The notes below the pieces were generated by a model. The model ran no database searches and was not told the DNA's origin. It saw only the letters and a program-made list of their open reading frames with translations. A DNA stretch of 64,000 nt, taken from assembly GCA_016200005.1 (NCBI GenBank), contig JACQFP010000085.1:1-64000 (forward strand), read 5' to 3'. Position numbers and translations under genes: made by a program. Below, piece after piece: positions 44,475 through 53,283 of this stretch; position 1 is the stretch's first letter; each line of letters opens with the position of its first letter. This DNA is from Verrucomicrobiota bacterium. Its GTDB lineage: Bacteria > Verrucomicrobiota > Verrucomicrobiia > Limisphaerales > PALSA-1396.

Positions 44475-45856
44475 TGCAACAAATCTTTGCCATCGCCGTC
44501 CTGACTTGGAAGGCCGCGTTCCGTTTCAAGCTGTTCATTGTGTTGGCGGTGTTGTTGTTGGCGGCGGTGGTGGGTTTGCCGATTCTGATCAAGGATGACG
44601 GCACGGCGCGCGGGTTCACACAAATTCTGCTCACGTACACATTGACGGCCATCACCGCCTTCCTTGGATTATCGACGCTCTGGCTGGCGTGCGGCACGCT
44701 CGCCCGGGACATCGAGGAGTGTCAGATTCAGATGGTCGTCGTCAAACCGATTGCGCGCTGGCAAATCTGGCTGGGCAAATGGCTCGGCATCATGTCGCTC
44801 AACGCGTCGCTGCTGGCTTTGGCGGGCGGCAGCGTTTACGGGCTTCTGCAATGGCGCGCGACCCGGTTGCCGCCGGATCAGCAGGCCGTATTGCGAAACG
44901 AAGTGCTCGTGGCGCGAGCGTCGGTCAAGGAGGAAAGTCTGGACAAATACATCGAAACGCAAACCGACCAGTTGCTGCAGGAGCGGTTGAAAAAGAATCC
45001 GCTGTCGAGCGCAGACGTGCTGGAGGTCCGAAAGCAAATTCGCGAGCAGGTCAAGGCGCAGTTTCAAGTTGTGCCACCCGGCGGTTATCGTCCGTGGCAG
45101 ATCAATCTGGGGCTGGCCAAGAATTATTTGCGGGATCAACCGCTTTACCTGCGCGTGAAGTTCAATGCCGCGGACAAGAGTCCATCCGGCACGTTCACGG
45201 CGCTCTGGCAGGCGGGCGTGCCAGAAAGCCAGCACTTGTGGCGCGACCAGATGAGCCTGGCGCCGGAGACATTTCATGAATTCCAGATCCCGCCGAATCT
45301 TTTCGATGAGAAGGGCGTGCTGACAATTTTTTTCCTGAATCCAAACGATACGGCCCTATTGTTTCCGCTCGATGACGGAATGGAGGTGCTTTATCGCCAG
45401 GGCGGCTTTGGCCTCAACTACGTTCGCGGGTTGGGAATCATTCTCTGTTGGATGGCGTTGCTGGCCACGTTGGGGCTGGCCTCGGCGACCTTTCTTTCCT
45501 TTCCGGTGGCCGCATTTTTATCGTTGGGAATCCTGACGCTGGTATTTTCGAGCGGTACGATCTCCGGCGCTGTTTCGGAAGGCACATTGATGGGTTATGA
45601 TTCAGAGGCCGGCGCGCCGGCGCATACCGCAGTGGACGTGGTGGCCATCCCGGTTTTTCGGGCGTTGCTCAAGTTGATTAATCTGGCCAAGGATTTTTCG
45701 CCCATCGATTCGTTGAGCACCGGGCGCTGCATCACCTGGGGACAACTCGGCCAGGCTGGCGCACAAATTATCTTGTTGCTGTGTGGACTGTTGGGACTGA
45801 TCGGGATTTTCATATTCAACCGGCGCGAACTGGCCACCGCGCAAGGAACGCAATGA
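44471..45856 (+). CDS. ABC-2 type permease with large periplasmic insert
   Basis: This 461-residue membrane protein begins with an ABC-2 helix (FAIAVLTWKAAFRFKLFIVL) and the cytoplasmic loop LARDIEECQIQMVVVKPIARWQI. A polar insert of about 200 residues (about 130-330, with Gln/Glu-rich helices and a beta region) separates the first and last membrane helices and should lie in the periplasm. The C-terminal helices finish with LLCGLLGLIGIFIFNRRE. It pairs with the ATPase at 42769. Confidence 0.82.
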   Translation: MMQQIFAIAVLTWKAAFRFKLFIVLAVLLLAAVVGLPILIKDDGTARGFTQILLTYTLTAITAFLGLSTLWLACGTLARDIEECQIQMVVVKPIARWQIWLGKWLGIMSLNASLLALAGGSVYGLLQWRATRLPPDQQAVLRNEVLVARASVKEESLDKYIETQTDQLLQERLKKNPLSSADVLEVRKQIREQVKAQFQVVPPGGYRPWQINLGLAKNYLRDQPLYLRVKFNAADKSPSGTFTALWQAGVPESQHLWRDQMSLAPETFHEFQIPPNLFDEKGVLTIFFLNPNDTALLFPLDDGMEVLYRQGGFGLNYVRGLGIILCWMALLATLGLASATFLSFPVAAFLSLGILTLVFSSGTISGAVSEGTLMGYDSEAGAPAHTAVDVVAIPVFRALLKLINLAKDFSPIDSLSTGRCITWGQLGQAGAQIILLLCGLLGLIGIFIFNRRELATAQGTQ

Positions 45857-45860
45857 AAAA

Positions 45861-45945
45861 TCCAAATACCCAAATACCCAAATACCCAATTCTGCCGACT
45901 GGCATTTTTTTGGGTATTTGGGTTTTTGGGTGCTTGGGTATTTGG
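45861..45945. repeat. palindromic TTGGGTA-unit intergenic repeat, copy 2
   Basis: The left arm is a run of CCAAATAC units (45861-45889) and the right arm a run of TTGGGTAT/TTTGGGTG units (45909-45945), separated by about 20 bp. It lies between the permease and the next gene. The same unit recurs at 34385 and 49220. Confidence 0.8.
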
Positions 45946-45956
45946 CACTTCCGCAA

Positions 45957-47441
45957 ATGAAACACGCCAAACTTTACAAAGCGATGTTAAGCGCCCTCGC
46001 CATCGTGCTTTTGATCGGCGTGTCGCAAGCTCAGCGCGTGCTGAACCGCGAGCGCGATCAACTCGGCCTCACGCGTGTTACGCCGTTGGAAAACGCGCCC
46101 CCGGTTCTGGCATTCACGACTGTGGCCCTCGGCGGGTTTCGTGGATTGATCTCCAACGCGCTTTGGATTCGCGCCAACGATCTGCAGGACGACGGCAAGT
46201 ACTTTGAGATGGTTCAACTGGCCGACTGGATCACCAAGCTCGAACCGCACTTCACTCAGGTCTGGCTCGTGCAAGCCTGGAACATGGCTTACAACATCTC
46301 GGTAAAATTCAAGGACGCGCCCGACCGCTGGCGCTGGGTCAAGAGCGGCCTCGAGTTGCTGCGCGATGACGGCCTGCGTTACAATCCGAACGAGACGCTC
46401 ATCTACCGCGAACTGGCGTGGTTCTTTCAACACAAGATGGGCGCGAACCTCGACGACGCCCACATGTATTACAAGCAGCAGTGGGCCAATGAAATGTCGA
46501 GCATCCTCGGCACAAACGAAACCAAGGTGAACTGGGACGCGCTGATCCATCCGACAACGGAAGGGGAGTTGCAACGGACGATGCTGTTGACGAACAAATA
46601 CAAGATGGACCCCAAGTTCATGAAGGAAGTCAACGATCATTACGGACCGCTGGAATGGCGCTTGCCCGAGGCGCACGCCATCTATTGGGCGGCGTTGGGA
46701 CTGGAAAAGGCCAAACTTAACGAGCGGAAGATCAATCCGGAAGAGTTGATCACGTTGCGCCGCGTCATTTATCAATCCATGCAGTTGAGCTTTCAACGCG
46801 GGCGGCTGGTGGCGAACAGATTTCAGAAACGATTCGAGTTCGGTCCCAATCTCGACATCATCCCCAAAGTCAGCGCCGCCTACGAACAGCAGATGGCCGA
46901 GGACGAAAAGGACCGCGACCACATCGGCCGGGGACACAAGAATTTTTTGAAGGACGCGGTCTATTTTCTCTACGCCAACAACCGGGAAAAGGACGCCGCT
47001 TACTGGTTCAAATACCTGCGCCAGAAATATCCCGATGCCCTTCCGGCAAAACAGACGCTCGATGAATACGCCGTGAGCCGGGTGCAGGAGGAAGTGGGCG
47101 ACAAATCGCCCGACCGCACCGAAGCGATGCTGGAGGGCATGTTGGCCAGTGCGTTTTATAGTTGGGCCATCGATGAAGATGACCGCGCCGAAGCTCTGGA
47201 TCGGATGGTGAAGCAGTACTGGACGCGCTTCCAATCCGAGATCAAAGGTTCGGAAGGTAGAGTTGGGCTGCGACCACTTAGCGAAATAAAAAAGATCGTT
47301 CTGGATCGCCTGCTTGATCCTGAAAACGGCTTTCCGTTTGAGATGCGGGCCGTGTTGCGCACCAAGCTACGCATGCCGGCTGAAAGCGCGCCTGCTCCGG
47401 CTACAACCAACGCACCGCCGGCTGCCGCAGCGAAACCGTAA
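45957..47441 (+). CDS. large helical membrane-anchored protein of unknown function
   Basis: The 494-residue product from ATG 45957 has one N-terminal hydrophobic helix (about 8-25), then is helical with TPR-like pairs (YFEMVQLADWITKLEPHFTQVW, LRYNPNETLIYRELAWFFQH, KYLRQKYPDALPAKQTL). The tail is Pro/Ala-rich. The N-terminal frame extending to 45918 is made of the palindromic repeat and is not accepted. I know no named family. The protein may be a periplasmic scaffold related to the ABC operon upstream. Confidence 0.65.
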   Translation: MKHAKLYKAMLSALAIVLLIGVSQAQRVLNRERDQLGLTRVTPLENAPPVLAFTTVALGGFRGLISNALWIRANDLQDDGKYFEMVQLADWITKLEPHFTQVWLVQAWNMAYNISVKFKDAPDRWRWVKSGLELLRDDGLRYNPNETLIYRELAWFFQHKMGANLDDAHMYYKQQWANEMSSILGTNETKVNWDALIHPTTEGELQRTMLLTNKYKMDPKFMKEVNDHYGPLEWRLPEAHAIYWAALGLEKAKLNERKINPEELITLRRVIYQSMQLSFQRGRLVANRFQKRFEFGPNLDIIPKVSAAYEQQMAEDEKDRDHIGRGHKNFLKDAVYFLYANNREKDAAYWFKYLRQKYPDALPAKQTLDEYAVSRVQEEVGDKSPDRTEAMLEGMLASAFYSWAIDEDDRAEALDRMVKQYWTRFQSEIKGSEGRVGLRPLSEIKKIVLDRLLDPENGFPFEMRAVLRTKLRMPAESAPAPATTNAPPAAAAKP

Positions 47442-47506
47442 GAGCGGGCATCCGTTGCATCCAATGATTGCCTTGCGTCTCTCCTCTCGCGTAAGCTTTC
47501 GGGTCT

Positions 47507-49219
47507 GTGACGAAGGTTAATACCACCCAACGCCCGGTGCGTATCGGTCTGATTTCGCTCGGTTGCGCGAAAAATCTGGTCGATGCCGAGATCATGCTCG
47601 GCGCACTCATCCAGAGCGGCGTGGAAATCACCAACGACGCGGCCACCGCCGACGTGGTCATCGTCAACACCTGCTCGTTCATCGACAGCGCGCAGGAGGA
47701 GAGCGTCGATACCATCCTGGAATCAACGGAACTGCGTGAGGCGAAGAATCGTGGCCAGGGACTGATCGTTTCCGGCTGTCTGCCACAGCGTTTCCGCGAA
47801 GAACTGCCGAAGTTGCTGCCCGAAGTGGATGCGTTCATGGGCATTGATCAGGTAGCCCAGGTCGGGAACATTGTTCAACAGGCGCTGGTGCACCGCGCCG
47901 GGCGAATTCAAAATGGAAAATTAAAAATTAAAAACCCCAAATCGGAAATCGCGGCTCGGCTTGCCGAACTGGCTAAGTCGAGTGTACCTGCGGAACACGA
48001 AAACGAACAATCCCTTCGCCGCAGCGAAAAGCTTGGCAAGACCAAAACCGTCGTCACACCAGTCACGCCTCACGACTCACGCAACACGCAGCACGCCCCG
48101 CTGGTCGATGTCAACACACGCCCCACCTACATCCCCGACTTTGCCACGCCGCGTTTTCGTCTCACGCCGCGCCATTTCGCCTACGTGAAAATTGCCGAAG
48201 GCTGCAATCATCCGTGCAGCTTCTGCATCATTCCCCGGATGCGCGGCAGCCATCGCAGCCGGCAGCAGAGCGACATCGTGCGGGAAGCGCGGGCGTTGAT
48301 CGCCGACGGCGTGAAGGAGTTGAACTTGATTTCGCAGGACTCAACCTATTACGGACTCGATCTGAGAGCGGGCCACAGTCGCGCAATTTCGTCGCCGGAG
48401 AAATTCAAAGCTGCCGCAAAATCTTTACCGGTCAATGCCACCACGCTCTGCACCTTGTTGCGCGAACTCAATTCGCTCGAGGGCGATTTCTGGATCCGCC
48501 TGCTCTACACGCACCCGGCGCATTGGACAGATGAATTGATTCAAACCATTGCCGAATGTCCAAAGGTGGCGCGCTACGTCGATATTCCGCTGCAACACAT
48601 TCACGAAAACATGCTCGAACGGATGCGCCGTGAGACCAGCGAACAATACATCCGCGACCTCATCCAGAGAATCCGCTCCGGCATTCCCGGCATTACCTTG
48701 CGCACAACATTCATCGTCGGCTTTCCTGGCGAAACGGAAAAATATTTCCAAACGCTGCTCGACTTCATCCACGAAACGAAGTTTGAACGCCTCGGCGTGT
48801 TCACTTACTCGAAGGAGGAAGGCACGCGCGCCGGCAACATGCAGGGTCAGATTCCTGATAAGATCAAAAAACAACGACGCGCCCGGGCGATGGCCGAGCA
48901 ACACCAGGTCGCGGTGCAAGTCTCCGAATCGTTCGTTGGTCGCACCCTTAAAGTACTGGTGGAAAGCGAAGCCAGCGCAAAAGCACTGGGCCGCGCCAAC
49001 GTATTTTCCTGGGAGCATGGGTTGATCCGTGACCAGGAAACTCTGAACCCTCAACCCTCAACCCTCAAGTATTTGATCGCCCGTGGCGAGGCCGACGCGC
49101 CGGACATCGATGGTCGCGTTTGTGTGCGAGGCAGATTGCCGATTGGCGAATTTGCGCAAGTGAGGATCATCGGTCACACGGATTACGATTTGATTGCTGA
49201 GCCGGCGAGGGGACAATGA
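47507..49219 (+). CDS. rimO: ribosomal protein S12 methylthiotransferase RimO
   Basis: RimO adds a methylthio group to Asp88/89 of ribosomal protein S12. The UPF0004 domain has Cys20 in SLGCAKNLVD and further cysteines in NTCSF and SGCLPQRF. The radical-SAM motif is EGCNHPCSFC; a TRAM domain ends the protein. At 570 residues it is about 130 longer than usual: one insert of about 80 residues lies between the UPF0004 and radical-SAM domains, with words such as NGKLKIKNPKSE and SRNTQHAP, and another lies near the end (LNPQPSTLK). Both inserts look like translated short-unit repeats. GTG is the start. Confidence 0.92.
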   Translation: MTKVNTTQRPVRIGLISLGCAKNLVDAEIMLGALIQSGVEITNDAATADVVIVNTCSFIDSAQEESVDTILESTELREAKNRGQGLIVSGCLPQRFREELPKLLPEVDAFMGIDQVAQVGNIVQQALVHRAGRIQNGKLKIKNPKSEIAARLAELAKSSVPAEHENEQSLRRSEKLGKTKTVVTPVTPHDSRNTQHAPLVDVNTRPTYIPDFATPRFRLTPRHFAYVKIAEGCNHPCSFCIIPRMRGSHRSRQQSDIVREARALIADGVKELNLISQDSTYYGLDLRAGHSRAISSPEKFKAAAKSLPVNATTLCTLLRELNSLEGDFWIRLLYTHPAHWTDELIQTIAECPKVARYVDIPLQHIHENMLERMRRETSEQYIRDLIQRIRSGIPGITLRTTFIVGFPGETEKYFQTLLDFIHETKFERLGVFTYSKEEGTRAGNMQGQIPDKIKKQRRARAMAEQHQVAVQVSESFVGRTLKVLVESEASAKALGRANVFSWEHGLIRDQETLNPQPSTLKYLIARGEADAPDIDGRVCVRGRLPIGEFAQVRIIGHTDYDLIAEPARGQ

Positions 49220-49305
49220 CCCAAATACCCAAATATCCAAATACTCAAGGGCTGAGAGCCTTCCACCTCGCGTCTTGGGTATTTGGATATTTGGGTATTT
49301 AGGTT
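49220..49305. repeat. palindromic TTGGGTA-unit intergenic repeat, copy 3
   Basis: Left arm CCAAATACC/CCAAATATCC (49220-49246), right arm TTGGGTATTTGGATATTTGGG (49274-49300) with about 25 bp between. It fills the gap between rimO and pgsA and shares its unit with copies 1 and 2. Confidence 0.8.
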
Positions 49306-49332
49306 TTTGCGTCTTTGCATTAAAACAAAACC

Positions 49333-49905
49333 ATGAACCTGCCAAACAAACTGACACTTTCCCGCTTCATGCTGACGGTCGCGTTCCTGGTGGTCCTGCT
49401 TTCGCAGTCGCGTTACCACCCAACTCTGGCCCTGGTCCTTTTCATTGCCGCCAGTTTGACGGATTATTTCGACGGCCGGATCGCACGGCGCGACCAGCTC
49501 ATCACGAACTTCGGCGTGTTGATGGACCCGCTGGCGGACAAGATACTGGTCTGCTCCGCGTTTATCGCGTTCGTCGATCGCGGCTGGATGCCGGTGTGGA
49601 TGGTAGTGGTCATCGTGGCGCGCGAGCTGGCGATCACCGGCTTGCGGTTGCTGGCGGCGTCGAAACAGGTGGTGCTGGCAGCGGAAGGCTATGGCAAACA
49701 CAAAACCATTTCACAAATCGTGGCGATCATTTCGATTCTCGTCCTCCAGAGTTATCCTGAATGGGGCGACTGGTCGAAGGCGATTTTAGATTGGTGGGTG
49801 CCGTATTTCACGGCTGTGTCAAAATGGGTGGCGGTCGTGCTGACTTTCACTTCTGGCGCACTTTATCTTTGGAACAATCGAAGGTTGTATTTGGACGATC
49901 TATGA
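49333..49905 (+). CDS. pgsA: CDP-diacylglycerol-glycerol-3-phosphate 3-phosphatidyltransferase
   Basis: PgsA makes phosphatidylglycerophosphate from CDP-diacylglycerol in the inner membrane. The full CDP-alcohol phosphotransferase signature is present: Asp44, Asp47, Gly48, Ala51, Arg52, Gly61, Asp65 and Asp69 in the order D-x2-D-G-x2-A-R-x8-G-x3-D-x3-D. The protein has 190 residues and several membrane helices. The next gene encodes a PgpA-containing fusion, which would dephosphorylate the product. Confidence 0.94.
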   Translation: MNLPNKLTLSRFMLTVAFLVVLLSQSRYHPTLALVLFIAASLTDYFDGRIARRDQLITNFGVLMDPLADKILVCSAFIAFVDRGWMPVWMVVVIVARELAITGLRLLAASKQVVLAAEGYGKHKTISQIVAIISILVLQSYPEWGDWSKAILDWWVPYFTAVSKWVAVVLTFTSGALYLWNNRRLYLDDL

Positions 49906-49914
49906 GTTGGTAGC

Positions 49915-50715
49915 ATGGGAGCCGACACTTTTTCAAACATGATGTTTGCGAATTGGTTTGGGGGATGGGAGATAGTGTTGATTCTGGCCGTCATCCTTAT
50001 TCTACTTGGTACCAAAAAGCTGTCTGACATGGGGAAGGGCTTCAACCAAGGTTTTAATGAGTTGTTGAAAGCGACCAGAGATGTGGCAGACGAATTGGGG
50101 GACAAAGAGCAGCGAGTAACCGGCGTTGTTTATGAGGCAATAACGCCCGACAGTCGGACGGCAGACTTTACCTTTCGTACCCAAACTGAAAATGATTCGT
50201 CCGTTATCCTTTTCATTGCACAAGGGTTTGGCGTGGGGCGAATACCGTTTGCGCCCGGCACGTTCGGTTCGCTAGTTGGCCTGCTCTGGTTCCTGGCTTT
50301 GCTCTCGACGGGAAATGTATTGTTGTTCCTGACTGGTTCGATTGCGGGAGTTGCGGTGTCCGTCTGGCTTTGCGACAAGGCCGAAAGCATTTTGAGGCAA
50401 CGTGATCCACGCTCTGTGGTGCTGGACGAAATTGTTGCGGTGCCATTCTGTTTCGCCAGTTGGGTCGCCGTGTTATTTTTCAAAAACGGCCACCTGCCCG
50501 CTCCCGAATATTTCTTCTCCAGCGACACATGGCTGCTAACGGCTGGAGTTTTCGCAGCCTTCCGCTTTTTTGACGTCTTGAAGCCATGGCCGGTGCGGCA
50601 AAGCCAGTCGTTGCCCGGCGGCTGGGGCGTGACGATGGATGATCTGCTGGCGGCGGCTAATGTTAACGTAACCGTGCTTTTGGTTTACTGCGCTAAAATG
50701 TCTTTTGCTCTCTAG
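49915..50715 (+). CDS. pgpA: TatA-like segment fused to phosphatidylglycerophosphatase A
   Basis: This one open frame encodes two unrelated modules. Residues 18-52 form a TatA/MttA-type unit: a short membrane helix, the hinge and an amphipathic helix (LGTKKLSDMGKGFNQGFNEL). A linker (about 60-100) leads to a complete PgpA domain with FAPGTFGSLVGLL (112-124), DPRSVVLDEIVA (164-175) and FRFFDVLKPWPVR (216-228) plus MDDLLAA (241-247). PgpA converts phosphatidylglycerophosphate to phosphatidylglycerol. It sits 9 bp after pgsA. The TatA part could be an anchor or part of a twin-arginine translocase. Confidence 0.85.
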   Translation: MGADTFSNMMFANWFGGWEIVLILAVILILLGTKKLSDMGKGFNQGFNELLKATRDVADELGDKEQRVTGVVYEAITPDSRTADFTFRTQTENDSSVILFIAQGFGVGRIPFAPGTFGSLVGLLWFLALLSTGNVLLFLTGSIAGVAVSVWLCDKAESILRQRDPRSVVLDEIVAVPFCFASWVAVLFFKNGHLPAPEYFFSSDTWLLTAGVFAAFRFFDVLKPWPVRQSQSLPGGWGVTMDDLLAAANVNVTVLLVYCAKMSFAL

Positions 50716-51218
50716 CGGCGCGGCGGCGCCGGCGGCAGCGGGAGGAGTTCGCCGGAAACGTTTTGCGTTGGTTGATACAGCCCCGGAGTCAGGCCGGCGA
50801 GCGGGTCGGCGTTTCGGTAATGTCGCCACCACAGAGCGATCACGATCAGGCTGATCAACGCCAGGGCGACGCCGAGTGCGATCAGTGCGGTGCGCCGGTT
50901 TACCTTGGAAAACTGGAGCATGATAAAATCCACAGCGGTGCGCGGTTGATCGGAGAGCGGTGGCGGCTCACTGAATTGTTCGGTCTGACTCAACTCTTCG
51001 TCCAGTGCGGCCATGATCTGCGGCACGTCCAGTTTGAGCACAGCGGCGTAGCTGCGGACAAACCCGCGAATATAGACCGTGGCGGAAAACACTTGGAAAT
51101 TCCCTTCTTCCAGCGCCCGGACGTGGTCGGTCCGAATTTTGGTAATCTCGGCCACCTGGTACACAGTGAGGTTCTGGGCCTCCCGGCCTTCGCGGAGTTG
51201 TTCGGCTACCGTCGGCAT
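50712..51218 (-). CDS. RodZ-like HTH membrane protein
   Basis: The 168-residue protein has an N-terminal Cro/XRE helix-turn-helix (LREGREAQNLTVYQVAEITKI, VRALEEGNFQVF), a proline-rich linker, one transmembrane helix (about 112-131) and a short periplasmic tail ending in prolines. This layout is that of RodZ, which links MreB filaments to the envelope. The periplasmic part is shorter than in E. coli RodZ. The stop overlaps the convergent PgpA-fusion gene by 4 bp. Confidence 0.8.
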   Translation of the reverse strand: MPTVAEQLREGREAQNLTVYQVAEITKIRTDHVRALEEGNFQVFSATVYIRGFVRSYAAVLKLDVPQIMAALDEELSQTEQFSEPPPLSDQPRTAVDFIMLQFSKVNRRTALIALGVALALISLIVIALWWRHYRNADPLAGLTPGLYQPTQNVSGELLPLPPAPPRR

Positions 51219-51261
51219 GACGGCCTTAAATAGCGATTTTGTTCATCACTTGGCAATCACA

Positions 51262-51289
51262 GAAAAGCGGAGCAAACTTTTCCGCTCCG
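51262..51289 (-). terminator. possible rho-independent terminator after lpxR
   Basis: Reading the minus strand, a 6 bp stem CGGAGC/GCTCCG (51284-51289 and 51268-51273) with a 10-nt loop is followed directly by CTTTT. It lies 20 bp beyond the lpxR stop and separates it from the RodZ-like gene downstream. Confidence 0.45.
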
Positions 51290-51308
51290 AAATTTCAAGG
51301 AATGCGTT

Positions 51309-52382
51309 TTAAAATTTGTATTTGATGAACAGGGAACCGAAACGGTCCTCCTGGATTTGTTTCACGAATTCTGGGGTGCGGTGAACGAAAGTGTAGCCCA
51401 ACTCCCACCGGCGCAGCGCAAATGCAAACCCGCTTTTCCATTCGCCCACAAATGCCTCTTTGGCGACGTGATGGCCGTCGCGCAGAAGGTTGCCGTCAAG
51501 AAAAACCGTGTAAAGCACCGCCCGCCCTTCCACGCCCGTGAACAAATAAAATCCCCATCGTCCGCCGGTGCGGGAAGGCGACCAACCGCCTTCAGTTGTG
51601 ATCAGCGAATCGATGGTTTGCGCGCCGAAATCGTCCGGCAGGTTCCAGCCCAGTCGGACGGTTGCCCCGAGTCGGAAGGAAGTATCGACGTTGCCAAGAC
51701 TGGCCCCCGCGTGTGGAATGAAATCGACGTAGCGCACGTTTTCTTGCGCAGGTGAGAAGCGCCAGGAGCGCTGGTATTTCAACGCCAGTCCCGGCTCGTC
51801 CTTGAGTTGATGGGCCCAACCCGCCGGTTTGGCGGAGTTGTCGAGTTCGTGAAACAACGCCTGGGACACTTCCGCGAGTGACGCCCGACCAATGGCGCCG
51901 AAATCCAGTTGAAAGCTTTCCAGCATCGGTTGATTGCCAAAAGCCAAGCCACGCCGCTGAAGAATGAAACCGCTGTAAAGCCACCCGGCGTACGGGCGGT
52001 CGTTTGACACCAAGGTTTTCACCCCGATGTCGAGTGGGGTATAGATGCTCTGGCCCAGTTCATAGCCAAATTTCTCGGTGCGGAGCGAGAAACCCCACGC
52101 GGGAATTTTTGCGGAAAGGCCGGCGGCCCAGCGCGGCAGGACACCATCCTCCTGCAGATAGGCGACCTTGAATCCTTGTGTGTAATGCCCGTCGGTGTGA
52201 AACATGAAGTCGTTCTCTTCAATGAACGTACACACCGGCCCCTGATCAAAGGATTGAGGAAAAGCTGGCGTGGGTTGACCCAGAACCGAGGCCAACATTA
52301 TTCCGGCGGCAATCCACTGACACCCGCGCACAGTTTGATTCACACCCAGGTTTTTGAACAGTTTAACCGCGGAGAGGGTCAC
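51309..52382 (-). CDS. lpxR: outer-membrane lipid A deacylase LpxR-like protein
   Basis: The 357-residue protein has an export signal (about 25-43) and an LpxR/DUF2219 beta-barrel. ENDFMFHTDGHYTQG carries the Asn-Asp and Thr of the active site, NDRPYAGW the conserved Arg, and ALFHELDNS the probable catalytic His. The C-terminus ends in Phe, as do many outer-membrane barrels. LpxR removes the 3'-acyloxyacyl chain of lipid A. With the two Kdo-kinase-like genes this implies lipid A/LPS modification. GTG 52382 is the start used; ATG 52298 is an alternative. Confidence 0.87.
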   Translation of the reverse strand: MTLSAVKLFKNLGVNQTVRGCQWIAAGIMLASVLGQPTPAFPQSFDQGPVCTFIEENDFMFHTDGHYTQGFKVAYLQEDGVLPRWAAGLSAKIPAWGFSLRTEKFGYELGQSIYTPLDIGVKTLVSNDRPYAGWLYSGFILQRRGLAFGNQPMLESFQLDFGAIGRASLAEVSQALFHELDNSAKPAGWAHQLKDEPGLALKYQRSWRFSPAQENVRYVDFIPHAGASLGNVDTSFRLGATVRLGWNLPDDFGAQTIDSLITTEGGWSPSRTGGRWGFYLFTGVEGRAVLYTVFLDGNLLRDGHHVAKEAFVGEWKSGFAFALRRWELGYTFVHRTPEFVKQIQEDRFGSLFIKYKF

Positions 52383-52421
52383 GCCCCTGCCCGCTCATTT
52401 CCAGCATCGACTGATTGATTG

Positions 52422-53165
52422 CTAAACAGTCCGCAGCGTAATTTCATCATCACCCTGCATCGCTGAAAAGGCCAGGTAAGGAAAAAAAACCAGGTTCAGC
52501 ACGGGCAGAAACACGAGGAGCACGAGCCACGCGCTTTTTCCCAGCGCCTCACAAAGCTTTGCGCACAAATAGATGAAGACGAAAACGCCCGGCAGCACAA
52601 ATAGATATAACAGGAAGAGCCACGGCGAAATGCCGGCGGCGCGGTGCAGCGGAATCAACTGCAGAAAAGGCAGCCAGATCAACGGCCCCGGCTCGGTCTT
52701 TACCTTGAGGCAGATTCTCCTCATGCAGAATGAGTAAAAAAGGTGAAGCACCAACCACACGGCCAAGACCACGAGCAACAACGTGCCCAAATTGACACCA
52801 CTAGCCTTGAGTTTGTCCTCGTATGAACTGCTGGTGCTGCGAAGGAATTCGGTGGCTTTGGTCTGTCGTATTTTGGCGGTTAATGACTCCAATTGGCTGG
52901 CCAAGGGACTGGGCTTATCCGGTTCCGCCGGCGCGTAGCCCAGTTTTTTCAATTCTTCGGGGTTCAGGTCTTTGAGCTTGAAACTGCTCAAGCCGCCGGC
53001 ATGGCTGATGAACACCGCTGTTCTCGTCTTATTGAGGATCGTGACATTGGAATAGGTTTGCGAGCCGATCTTGAGTATTTCGAAGGTTTCATCCGCGCCC
53101 AGGGAATTCCCCACCCACATGGTCAGCAGGGTCAGAATCAGTAATGGGAGACGTCGAATGATCAT
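52422..53165 (-). CDS. polytopic membrane protein, DUF5684-like C-terminus
   Basis: The 247-residue protein from ATG 53165 has a signal peptide (about 1-24), a small periplasmic domain (TFEILKIGSQTYSNVTILNKTRT), a linker with Lys-rich helices and then about five transmembrane helices (about 130-240: NLGTLLLVVLAVWLVLHLFY, WLFLLYLFVLPGVFVFIYLC, WLVLLVFLPVLNLVFFPYLAF). The Leu-rich C-terminal part resembles DUF5684. No function is known. It precedes the lpxR gene on the same strand by about 40 bp. Confidence 0.6.
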   Translation of the reverse strand: MIIRRLPLLILTLLTMWVGNSLGADETFEILKIGSQTYSNVTILNKTRTAVFISHAGGLSSFKLKDLNPEELKKLGYAPAEPDKPSPLASQLESLTAKIRQTKATEFLRSTSSSYEDKLKASGVNLGTLLLVVLAVWLVLHLFYSFCMRRICLKVKTEPGPLIWLPFLQLIPLHRAAGISPWLFLLYLFVLPGVFVFIYLCAKLCEALGKSAWLVLLVFLPVLNLVFFPYLAFSAMQGDDEITLRTV

Positions 53166-53283
53166 TAAATGGAGCTTTGGCCGTTCACGCGTTGTCACCT
53201 TTTAAACCCAGCACCGCATCCGCGCACAAGTCAATAAAAGGAAACCGCACGGATTGCAATTCCTAAACCGCGGACAATTCACC

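Noticed and set aside
45987-47234. Minus-strand frame of 415 residues over the gene at 45957
   Set aside because: It lies antisense to a co-directional operon gene with a membrane anchor and helical repeats, and its composition is that of a shadow frame.
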